From Devosia chinhatensis (GTDB lineage Bacteria > Pseudomonadota > Alphaproteobacteria > Rhizobiales > Devosiaceae), in assembly GCF_000969445.1 (NCBI RefSeq), contig NZ_JZEY01000054.1, forward strand, positions 1,302,001-1,366,000: a stretch of DNA of 64,000 bases, in the 5' to 3' direction. The notes below the pieces were generated by a model. It was not told the DNA's origin and made no database searches. It worked only from the letters and a program-made list of their open reading frames with translations. Shown one piece after another: positions 17,076 through 24,045 of the stretch (within the stretch, counting starts at the first letter, position 1; the number at the start of each line of letters is the position of its first letter). A program made the position numbers and the translations under genes.

Positions 17076-18749
17076 TTACTCCGCCTGAATGCGGTCGACG
17101 GGAGCTTTTTCCGCGACCTTGTCATAATTGCCGGTCGCCTCAATGAGACCAGCGCCGAACTGCGTAAGACCGTTCAGGACGCAATTGCCCATCGCGGTGT
17201 ATTCGAAGGGGTCTCCGACCTCATTGAGGAACGGCTTGGTATGGATGGACCGGCAGATATAGAAATCCTGCGTCAGGCCGGGATTGACCTGCTCGACAGC
17301 CCAAATGCGCTGGCGCGCTTCATCAAAGCTGGTATTGGCCGCAGGCCGCAGGAACTTGCCACCAACCTTCGGACCGGACGCGTTCCATTTCCAGTTCATG
17401 GGCGCATAGCCGAACCGCCCGTTCGGGCTTGCGTGGTCCGTGTCGATTTCCTTGTTAAGAACGATATCGACCGGCTGCGGATCGAGCGTGTCCCGCAGCG
17501 CGTCCGGCAGGTGCTTAAACGTATCGCCCTGGCGCTCGTCATTGGTCATGAAGAACGGGTCAGCCTGCCGCTCGAACAACTGGTCCGGCAGGATCTCAAC
17601 CAGAACCATGACAACGCCGCCCGTCCGCAGTTGCGGGACGCGCAGGTTAAGGTTGACGCGGGCCGCGCCGGACACGGCGCTTTCATCGAGGTTGCCCGCG
17701 TCGGTGGCATAGCGCTTCGCCTGGCCAAACCGAACGGTTCGATCCGCAATCATAATCGGATGCCGGAGCGCCATGTCGGGAATGGATAGGCCCGACATCA
17801 ACATGTCGACGAGCCATTCGTCGTCAATGTCATGCCCCTCGAATTGCTGCCGCAGCCGCGCGAAGGCTTGCGTTTTCTTGGCCAATTCGAGATTGGCGAG
17901 CGAAATGGTGACGCCGCCTTGCTGCATTTCGGCATAAATATCCGGGACGAAATAGCCGCCCGGACCCGACACACCACGCATCCAAAAGAAGTTGGGACTG
18001 CTCGTCGTGGTCGACATGCCGATGCCGTAATTCGTCACCTGCGCGTCTCCGCCGCGCATTGTCTCACGGACCTGAAGAGGCCCGCTCTGGCCCACGGCCA
18101 CGGTCGGCACACCAATGCCCGAAATGGGGAGACGCTGCTCCACGATATTCAAGGCGACTTCGCCCTCGAACATCGCATCATCGAAGTCAGGCACGATGTG
18201 GGCAAAGCGCGAATGCTGCCAGAAAGCCGGGGCGAGGGAAGTATCGTCGAGCAGACGCTCGTCGAGGTGACGGGAACGGTTTGCCGCGCGATAATTCCAG
18301 ATCAGGTTATACGCCTTGCGATACCAGTTGTTGACCTGCGCACCCACGGGGGCATGCATGCCCAGCGCCTTGTATATCGGGTCTTGACCATGGGCGGGCA
18401 TGGCATGGGTTTCGAAGAACGGCACAGTAGCGCCGCCGTTGATCTTGGCGCGGCCCGCCCACGAGCGATTGAACTGATCTTCCGATCCCTCGAACCGGGG
18501 GTCCGCCAGCCACGGCACGAGCCACGCTGTAACCCGGGCGTTAACCGGGTTCATGAGGATCTCTTTTGTCTCGAGCATTTCCAAGTTAATGGAAATGGCC
18601 CCGCGCAGAGCGTCTTCACGGAGCATCGGGATTGCTGCCACTGGCTGGCACACTCCCGGCATGGTGCTGGACAGCACCGCAACCGCATGATTGCGGTTGG
18701 TACGAGGAAACGAAAGTTCCTCAACTGACATTCGATTGACGTTCTTCAC
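17076..18749 (-). CDS. Microvirus major capsid protein (VP1/F-like)
   Basis: A 557-residue protein of the length and composition of microviral F/VP1 jelly-roll capsid proteins. Recognisable family features are the N-terminal LREDALRGAISINLEMLETK region, the loop with VNNWYRKAYNLIWN, and a C-terminal part carrying QRIWAVEQVNPGLTQDFYIC. It forms the icosahedral shell. Start GTG at 18749 is preferred, since TAGGAG lies 6 bases upstream and the GTGA overlaps the stop of the basic J-like gene; an ATG six codons later is an alternative. It is the largest gene of the prophage and is intact. Confidence 0.88.
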   Translation of the reverse strand: MKNVNRMSVEELSFPRTNRNHAVAVLSSTMPGVCQPVAAIPMLREDALRGAISINLEMLETKEILMNPVNARVTAWLVPWLADPRFEGSEDQFNRSWAGRAKINGGATVPFFETHAMPAHGQDPIYKALGMHAPVGAQVNNWYRKAYNLIWNYRAANRSRHLDERLLDDTSLAPAFWQHSRFAHIVPDFDDAMFEGEVALNIVEQRLPISGIGVPTVAVGQSGPLQVRETMRGGDAQVTNYGIGMSTTTSSPNFFWMRGVSGPGGYFVPDIYAEMQQGGVTISLANLELAKKTQAFARLRQQFEGHDIDDEWLVDMLMSGLSIPDMALRHPIMIADRTVRFGQAKRYATDAGNLDESAVSGAARVNLNLRVPQLRTGGVVMVLVEILPDQLFERQADPFFMTNDERQGDTFKHLPDALRDTLDPQPVDIVLNKEIDTDHASPNGRFGYAPMNWKWNASGPKVGGKFLRPAANTSFDEARQRIWAVEQVNPGLTQDFYICRSIHTKPFLNEVGDPFEYTAMGNCVLNGLTQFGAGLIEATGNYDKVAEKAPVDRIQAE

Positions 18750-18844
18750 TTGGTTCTCCTATTTGTGAGACGTGTTACTTTTTTCCAGACACGCGCGATT
18801 GCCTTCCGACGACGCGCGCAGGCCTTGCAGGGGGTTCTTTTCAT
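18746..18844 (-). CDS. Basic DNA-binding J-like peptide (32 residues)
   Basis: Thirty-two residues starting MKRTPCKACARRRKAIARV, with 14 Lys or Arg and no acidic residue. Microviruses encode such a peptide (J in phiX174, VP8 in relatives) next to the capsid gene; it neutralises the packaged genome. The stop TGA overlaps the capsid GTG by 4 bases, implying coupled translation. No clear ribosome-binding site precedes this ATG; in-frame upstream ATGs would give longer forms of up to 57 residues. The assignment rests on size, charge and position. Confidence 0.68.
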   Translation of the reverse strand: MKRTPCKACARRRKAIARVWKKVTRLTNRRTK

Positions 18845-18941
18845 GTGGACTAAACCGATGTTTAGGTTCGGCCTGAACTTGCTGGCGCTCACCGCCATGG
18901 CCGTATTAGTGCTGACCATGGCGGGCGGTATCAGCTGGTGA

Positions 18942-19628
18942 TCAGAACCCGCCCCCGGTTTTGACGACGACGCCGTCTTGACGAAGGCGAGCGCTAGAAT
19001 TCTGCTGGACCATCTCGCCCCAAGACTTGACGATACGGTCAAACCCGCCGCCGCCGCGCAGAGGCTCCGCCTCAACCGAAGCGCGGTTGTACTCCTGCAG
19101 GATTTGCCAGTGATCCGAGAGCATTACGCCGATACCGGCGATAGCTCCGCCCCACTCGCCCCAGCGATCTTCAAAGTCTCCGCCGTCCGAGGTCCCCTCG
19201 TCCTTGGCGAGTTTGCGCCCGCCGACAAACAGGTCTGTCGTCTTGAGACCCCCGGAATTAATGACGAGCGACGACCCCGCGCCGGACGTTCTGGCGCTTG
19301 TCGAAGCTACTGCGCCAGCACCAGGTCCAGACGTGTCGCCGGAACCGGTCGCAGCTTGCCCGACGCCCGGCCCGGAACCGGGCGCATTGCGCCCGTCGAC
19401 GCGAAGCACATTGTCGCCAACGACGACATATGAAAGGCCGGGCGTGGACGCCGCAGCCACACCGGCATTTGCGAAATGCGGGAGCGCCGCAGCGCCCGCG
19501 CCTTCCATCGCTTCCGAGCGTAGCTCATTGCTTTTGTGGGTACCGGAATTGTCGTACCCACCGCCGCCACGCGTCCAACTCATTTGGTTGAACGGGTTGG
19601 CGTCGTCGTCAATCCAGTAGCCGCTCAT
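18942..19628 (-). CDS. Probable DNA pilot protein (VP2/H-like)
   Basis: A 228-residue protein located upstream of the J-like and capsid genes, where microviruses often keep the pilot gene. It starts MSGYWIDDDANPFNQMSW, is Gly/Ala/Ser-rich in the middle, and contains GEWGGAIAGIGVMLSDHW followed by a helical stretch QILQEYNRASVEAEPLR and a C-terminal Gly-rich end. A small-residue-rich helical segment fits pilot proteins, which form the DNA ejection channel. Similarity is not strong enough for certainty. The ATG overlaps the preceding stop by 1 base (TGATG). Confidence 0.6.
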   Translation of the reverse strand: MSGYWIDDDANPFNQMSWTRGGGGYDNSGTHKSNELRSEAMEGAGAAALPHFANAGVAAASTPGLSYVVVGDNVLRVDGRNAPGSGPGVGQAATGSGDTSGPGAGAVASTSARTSGAGSSLVINSGGLKTTDLFVGGRKLAKDEGTSDGGDFEDRWGEWGGAIAGIGVMLSDHWQILQEYNRASVEAEPLRGGGGFDRIVKSWGEMVQQNSSARLRQDGVVVKTGGGF

Positions 19629-19858
19629 CAGAGGGCGTTCCGGTTGACGAAGTTGGTAACGGCCTTGTCCTTCGCCATGCGCAGCGTGACGAAGTGGGCG
19701 ACCCAATCATAGGCGAGCCCCACGCCCGCGATGACAAATGCGCCGGTCGCATGCGACAGGTCCGCATTAAGCCCGTAGGCAATCATCGGCCCCGCGACTG
19801 CGGTGCCGATGCGAGGCAGCAGCGGCTCCAACAGATACTTTTTGATTGCATTCTGCAA
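19628..19858 (-). CDS. Small membrane protein, first gene of the prophage structural run
   Basis: A 76-residue protein started by TTG at 19858, with AAGGGG 5 bases upstream. Two hydrophobic stretches (GTAVAGPMIAYGL near residue 17 and GAFVIAGVGLAYDWVAHFV near 37) suggest two membrane segments, with basic ends (QNAIKKY, RMAKDKAVTNF). A holin for the M15 peptidase is one reading; a capsid-assembly or entry membrane protein is another. No family was recognised. It begins only 47 bases from the right attachment core, so its natural upstream promoter region in the circular phage lies at the other end of the prophage. Confidence 0.6.
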   Translation of the reverse strand: MQNAIKKYLLEPLLPRIGTAVAGPMIAYGLNADLSHATGAFVIAGVGLAYDWVAHFVTLRMAKDKAVTNFVNRNAL

Positions 19859-19905
19859 TTGTGTCCCCTTTCGATACAATCGAGCGGGGTTATGGGGCGC
19901 GGGTC

Positions 19906-19921
19906 TATATATTATGCGAAC
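19906..19921. other. Prophage right attachment site (attR core)
   Basis: The 16 bases TATATATTATGCGAAC are identical to the centre plus XerC-type arm of the dif-like site at 13650. The 11 bases on the left (GGGCGCGGGTC) do not resemble a XerD arm. The junction is thus asymmetric: attL keeps a complete dif and attR only half. This is expected if the phage site has a degenerate XerD arm. Confidence 0.85.
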
Positions 19922-20044
19922 TAATGCTTTGCCGTTTTGGGGCGGAACATTCTCATAGACCCCACTGCCGATGGCAAAAGTGCTGAACCCTGACGAGATG
20001 CGCGATATGGTGCGCCGACGATTCAGCCACCCGAGAACCATCCC

Positions 20045-20854
20045 ATGCAGCCGTCCCGCGATATCTCCCGACTGATCGAAATCATGGCAGCGCTCCGCAA
20101 TCCGGATGGCGGCTGCCCATGGGACCTTGAGCAGGATTTTCGGTCGATCCGTCACTACACGATCGAAGAGGCATATGAAGTTGCCGACGCCATAGAGCGC
20201 GAGGATTTCGTCGATCTGCGCGAGGAATTGGGCGACCTGCTCTTGCAGCCGATCTATCACGCGCAAATGGCCAAGGAGGCTGGCCACTTCGACATTGGCG
20301 ACGTCGTCTATGCCATCACCGAGAAGCTGATCCGTCGACATCCACACGTCTTCGGCGACGTTATTGCGGACGGCGCCGACGATGCACAGGACCGCTGGGA
20401 AGCCATCAAGGTGGGCGAGCGCGCCCAGAAGGCCGCACGCAAGGGCGATACGGAACCGTCCGTCCTTGATGACGTGCCACAAGTCCTGCCCGCCCTCGCC
20501 CGTGCGGAAAAGCTCACCAAGCGGGCCGCCAAAGTCGGCTTCGATTGGCCGGACCTGCCTGCCGTTCGGGCAAAGGTGGCAGAGGAGCTGGCAGAGGTCG
20601 CCGACGCCGAGTTATCGGGCGATGCGGCGGCCATTCATGAGGAAGTCGGCGATCTGCTGTTTGCCGTGGCCAATCTGGCCCGCAAGGCCGGAATTGATCC
20701 TGAAGCCGCCCTGCGTGATGCCAACTCGAAGTTCACCCGCCGTTTTCATCACGTCGAAGCGCGGTGCCGCGAAGACGCCATCGCCCCTGAAGCGGCCGGC
20801 TTGGAGCGGCTGGACGGCTATTGGAACGAGATCCGGGCGCGCGACAAGTCCTAG
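20045..20854 (+). CDS. mazG: Nucleoside triphosphate pyrophosphohydrolase
   Basis: A 269-residue MazG protein, which hydrolyses (d)NTPs to monophosphates and pyrophosphate and so cleans nucleotide pools. It has the duplicated MazG fold: the first domain has CPWDLEQDFRSIRHYTIEEAYEV and ELGDLLLQPIYHAQMA with the EExxE/ExxD metal motifs, and the second has VAEELAEVADA and EEVGDLLFAVANLARK. Length is typical (about 260-275). It lies 123 bases right of the prophage attR. The stop shares the CTAG tetranucleotide with the hflX stop. mazG next to hflX-hfq is the usual order in related bacteria. Confidence 0.95.
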   Translation: MQPSRDISRLIEIMAALRNPDGGCPWDLEQDFRSIRHYTIEEAYEVADAIEREDFVDLREELGDLLLQPIYHAQMAKEAGHFDIGDVVYAITEKLIRRHPHVFGDVIADGADDAQDRWEAIKVGERAQKAARKGDTEPSVLDDVPQVLPALARAEKLTKRAAKVGFDWPDLPAVRAKVAEELAEVADAELSGDAAAIHEEVGDLLFAVANLARKAGIDPEAALRDANSKFTRRFHHVEARCREDAIAPEAAGLERLDGYWNEIRARDKS

Positions 20855-22218
20855 ATTTCGCTTGTTGCGATCCTGCCGTTGAAGCGTTCGAGAAAGGCCG
20901 AGCGATGGCGTGGATCGACGCGCACGACGAAGTCGGAGCCCTTCTCCGTAGGCTCGTCCCGGGAAATCACTTCGGCATGATTGTGCAGCCAGCCAATATC
21001 GCTGCCTGCCGTGTGCGGCACGTGCACGTGATATGTCCGGCTTTGCTCACCCAGTGACGTTTCGATCTGCAGAAGCAATTGATCGACACCCTGCCCCGTA
21101 TGCGCCGAAAGCGGCAGGGTGGCGAGCACCTTGCCCACGGGCGTCGCCGCCGCAAGAACCAGGCCAGGCTCATCCAGGAGGTCGATCTTGTTCCAGACCT
21201 CGATTATCGGCGTTACCTCCGACGAGACGCCAAGTTCTTCGAGGACAGTCAACACGTCCTGGGCCTGTGCGGCGTGATCGGGATTGGCGATGTCGCGCAC
21301 ATGCAGAATGATGTCGGCGTCGGTAACCTCTTCGAGCGTGGCGCGAAACGCAGCCACCAAATCATGCGGCAGATCAGCGACGAAGCCCACAGTGTCACTG
21401 AGCATGACTTCGCGACCATGAGGGAGCTCGATCTTGCGAACCGTAGTGTCCAGCGTAGCGAACAGCAGGTCTTCGGCAAACACCCCTGCCCCGGTCAAGC
21501 GATTGAAAAGGCTCGACTTGCCGGCATTGGTGTAGCCGACTAGGGCGACCACAGGGATCTGTGCCCGTGTTCGCTGGCTACGCTGCTGGGCACGTGTCTT
21601 CTTGACCTTGTCCAGCCTGGCTTCAAGCAAAGCGATGCGGTCGCTGATTTGCCGGCGGTCGCTTTCGATCTGGGTTTCACCAGGACCGCCCATGAACCCC
21701 ATGCCGCCGCTGCCACGCTGGCGTTCGAGGTGGGTCCAGGAGCGCACGAGACGCCCCTTCTGATAATTAAGATGGGCGAGTTCGACCTGCAGCACACCCT
21801 CTCTAGTGGCGGCGCGCTCTCCGAAAATTTCAAGGATCAGAGCGGTTCGGTCGAGAACCTTTGTGCCGGTCTCCCGCTCAAGATTGCGTTGCTGGATCGG
21901 GGACAAGGCTGCATCGACCAGAAGCAGTTCGATATGCTCGGCCTTGACTCGTTCCGCGAGCGCCTCGACATGGCCTGCGCCCATATAGGTCGCGGGCCGA
22001 ATTTCGCGCACCTTGACCACTTCGGAAAAGGCGATATCAAGCCTGATTGCGCCTGCCAGGCCCTCGAATTCGGCCTGTCGGGCATCAATGTCGTGAGAAC
22101 TCAATTTTCCACGAACGTCTGGGCAGACAAGGCCAGTGCGGGTCGGCTTTTCCTGCCGATCTATATACGGCTTGGGGCCGCCCGAAATGGCGTCCCCGTC
22201 CTCGTCAAACTCGCCCAT
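20851..22218 (-). CDS. hflX: Ribosome-associated GTPase HflX
   Basis: A 455-residue protein. The N-terminal HflX domain includes ARQAEFEGLAGAI and GAGHVEALAERVKAE; the linker has GPGETQIESDRR; the G domain has GYTNAGKSSLFN (G1), TVRKIELPHG with DTVGF (G3) and NKIDLL (G4). HflX splits ribosome subunits, notably after stress. The start 9 bases after hfq and same direction indicate cotranscription. The C-terminal 90 residues carry the usual extra domain. Convergent with mazG. Confidence 0.96.
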   Translation of the reverse strand: MGEFDEDGDAISGGPKPYIDRQEKPTRTGLVCPDVRGKLSSHDIDARQAEFEGLAGAIRLDIAFSEVVKVREIRPATYMGAGHVEALAERVKAEHIELLLVDAALSPIQQRNLERETGTKVLDRTALILEIFGERAATREGVLQVELAHLNYQKGRLVRSWTHLERQRGSGGMGFMGGPGETQIESDRRQISDRIALLEARLDKVKKTRAQQRSQRTRAQIPVVALVGYTNAGKSSLFNRLTGAGVFAEDLLFATLDTTVRKIELPHGREVMLSDTVGFVADLPHDLVAAFRATLEEVTDADIILHVRDIANPDHAAQAQDVLTVLEELGVSSEVTPIIEVWNKIDLLDEPGLVLAAATPVGKVLATLPLSAHTGQGVDQLLLQIETSLGEQSRTYHVHVPHTAGSDIGWLHNHAEVISRDEPTEKGSDFVVRVDPRHRSAFLERFNGRIATSEI

Positions 22219-22227
22219 GTAAATCCG

Positions 22228-22479
22228 TCAGTCGTGATCTTGATTTTGCTCGGGATCGAAAAGCTGGATCGGCGCCCCGGGCATGATCGTTGAGATGGCG
22301 TGCTTATAAACCAGTTGCGACTGCGCGTCACGCCGAAGCAGCAGGCAGAAATTATCGAACCAGGTGATGACACCCTGGAGCTTGACGCCGTTCACCAGGA
22401 AGATGGTAACCGGGACCTTCTGCTTTCTGACGTGATTGAGAAAGGAATCCTGCAGGTTTTGCTGCTTTTCGCTAGCCAT
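22228..22479 (-). CDS. hfq: RNA chaperone Hfq
   Basis: An 83-residue Sm-like protein that forms hexamers and helps small RNAs pair with mRNAs. The Sm1 motif [20 protein letters not shown] and Sm2 motif [12 protein letters not shown] are present, with the proximal-face Gln and the KH pair in place. The short acidic C-terminus (PEQNQDHD) is typical of alphaproteobacterial Hfq. It precedes hflX by 9 bases. A 183-base spacer with no supported gene separates it from ntrX and probably holds its promoter. Confidence 0.97.
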   Translation of the reverse strand: MASEKQQNLQDSFLNHVRKQKVPVTIFLVNGVKLQGVITWFDNFCLLLRRDAQSQLVYKHAISTIMPGAPIQLFDPEQNQDHD

Positions 22480-22662
22480 TCGTGGCCTCTTTTATCGCGG
22501 CATTGATTGTCGCTGTTGTCGTCGCAGTATTTTGCGCCCGGACCCAAGGAACTGCCGCCCAGTTCTTCATGCCCGGATTTCTCTTATGTCTCGCACTATG
22601 GCACACAAGGTTCGTGATGCCTACCCGCGCCGCATGCATGGCACGAAAGCATTCTCATCTGG

Positions 22663-24045
22663 TTACAAGCCGAGCGATTTGATCTTTCGATGCAAGGCGC
22701 TGCGCTCCATGCCGACGAACTCGGCCGTCTTGGAAATATTGCCGCCGAACCGCTCGATCTGCGCCAGCAGGTATTGCCGCTCGAAAACCTCCCGCGCCTC
22801 TCGGAGCGGCAGGCTCATCAGATGGGCGGACGAATCCGTGTCGCCCACTGTGGGAAGCACCTCGCCGATGTCGGACGGCAGCATGGTGGCTGTAATCACT
22901 CCGTCCTCGGGCTGTTGGTCCTTCATCAGGATGAGCAGGCGCTCAATCGAATTGCGCAATTGCCGCGCGTTGCCAGGCCAGTCCTGTGCCTGCAGCACCG
23001 CCATTGCGTCCAAACCGATCGTCAGGCGCTGCAAATTGTGCATGCGGCAGACCTGGTCGATGAACACGGAGACCAGCGGCGGCACGTCCTCTCGTCGATC
23101 ACGCAGCGGCGTCAATGGCAGGGGAACGATGGATAGCCGGTGGAAGAGATCGGACCGGAACTCGCCGGCATCGATCTGCGAGGCCACGTTCTGCGAACTC
23201 GATGCAATGATCCGCACATCGATCGGCACGGCCTGCGATCCGCCGACCCGGTTGAAGCGGTTTTCGACCAGTGTGCGCAGCAGCGCAGCCTGTACGGGCT
23301 GCGGAAGCGTCGTGACCTCGGAGAGATACAGCGTGCCTCCATGTGCGCGTTCAAGAGCACCGACTTCGACCTTGAGCAGTCCGGTCTTCTCCCGCTGTTC
23401 CCGACCAAAGAGCACGACGGCAACTTCGTCCGGGGCATAAAGCGACGCATTGATCTCGACAAAGGGCGCGTTGGTTCGCGGGCTGCGATGGTGAATCAAC
23501 CGCGCAACCAGGCCTTTGCCGGCGCCTGAGGGGCCGGAAATGAAGATGCGCGAATTGGTGGGCGCGGACTTTTCAATTATCGCCTTAACCTGTTGCAAGG
23601 CCGGAGACGAACCCACCATTTCGGCACTCTTGCTGGGCGAACGCTCCTTGAGCTCGGCCACTTCGCTTCTGAGGCGCGTTGCTTCCATCGCCCGCTGTGT
23701 GATGTGCAGCAGCCTGTCGATCTTGAAGGGCTTCTCGATATAGTCGTATGCGCCGCGACGGATGGCGGAAACCGCCGTCTCGACATTGCCATGCCCGGAG
23801 ATCATCACCACGGGCATATCCGGATGCTGGCTTTGAAACACATCCAGCAATTGCAGTCCGTCGAGACGCGAACCCTGCATCCATATGTCCAGGAAGACCA
23901 GGCTCGGACGCCGCCGCGCGATTTCGTTAAGCCCGCTGTCGGCGTCATGTGCCTGGCGGGTTTCGAAGCCTTCGTCATCGAGAATGCCCGCGATCAGGTC
24001 GCGGATATCGTCCTCGTCATCGATAATCAGGATGTCCAAAGCCAT
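22663..24045 (-). CDS. ntrX: Nitrogen/redox response regulator NtrX
   Basis: A 460-residue regulator: receiver domain (IIDDEDDIRDLI, phosphoacceptor Asp in LVFLDIWMQGS), an AAA+ domain and a Fis-type helix-turn-helix (GNISKTAEFVGMERSALHRK). The AAA+ domain has Walker A GPSGAGKG, but the sigma-54 contact loop GAFTGA is missing: the corresponding stretch reads LFGREQREKTGLLK. It therefore probably does not activate sigma-54 promoters and acts as a DNA-binding regulator or repressor, as reported for other alphaproteobacterial NtrX proteins. It starts at the base after the ntrY stop, so the pair is translationally linked. Confidence 0.95.
   Translation of the reverse strand: MALDILIIDDEDDIRDLIAGILDDEGFETRQAHDADSGLNEIARRRPSLVFLDIWMQGSRLDGLQLLDVFQSQHPDMPVVMISGHGNVETAVSAIRRGAYDYIEKPFKIDRLLHITQRAMEATRLRSEVAELKERSPSKSAEMVGSSPALQQVKAIIEKSAPTNSRIFISGPSGAGKGLVARLIHHRSPRTNAPFVEINASLYAPDEVAVVLFGREQREKTGLLKVEVGALERAHGGTLYLSEVTTLPQPVQAALLRTLVENRFNRVGGSQAVPIDVRIIASSSQNVASQIDAGEFRSDLFHRLSIVPLPLTPLRDRREDVPPLVSVFIDQVCRMHNLQRLTIGLDAMAVLQAQDWPGNARQLRNSIERLLILMKDQQPEDGVITATMLPSDIGEVLPTVGDTDSSAHLMSLPLREAREVFERQYLLAQIERFGGNISKTAEFVGMERSALHRKIKSLGL

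Larger units (their letters stand above)
13650..19921 (-). mobile_element. Microviridae-like prophage integrated at dif (6256 bp)
   Basis: A 16-bp repeat (TATATATTATGCGAAC) at 13650-13665 and 19906-19921 bounds 6256 bp with the gene set of a small circular single-stranded DNA phage. On the - strand, in order, are a small membrane protein, pilot-like protein, basic J-like peptide, major capsid protein, a structural candidate, M15 peptidase, a 59-residue protein, HUH replication initiator and a nested gene. One gene reads on the + strand. No integrase or recombinase is present, and the borders are Xer-type, so integration probably used host XerC/XerD, as described for other dif-integrating microviruses. 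All frames look intact, with overlaps typical of these phages. Size fits Microviridae (about 4.4-6.5 kb). Confidence 0.92.

Noticed and set aside
18843-18941. + strand 32-residue hydrophobic frame in the prophage
   Set aside because: It has a G-rich stretch upstream and one membrane-like segment, but it is antisense to the J-like start region and too short to support without conservation.
19972-20076. + strand 34-residue frame between attR and mazG
   Set aside because: No ribosome-binding site and overlaps the mazG start; no feature that supports a gene.
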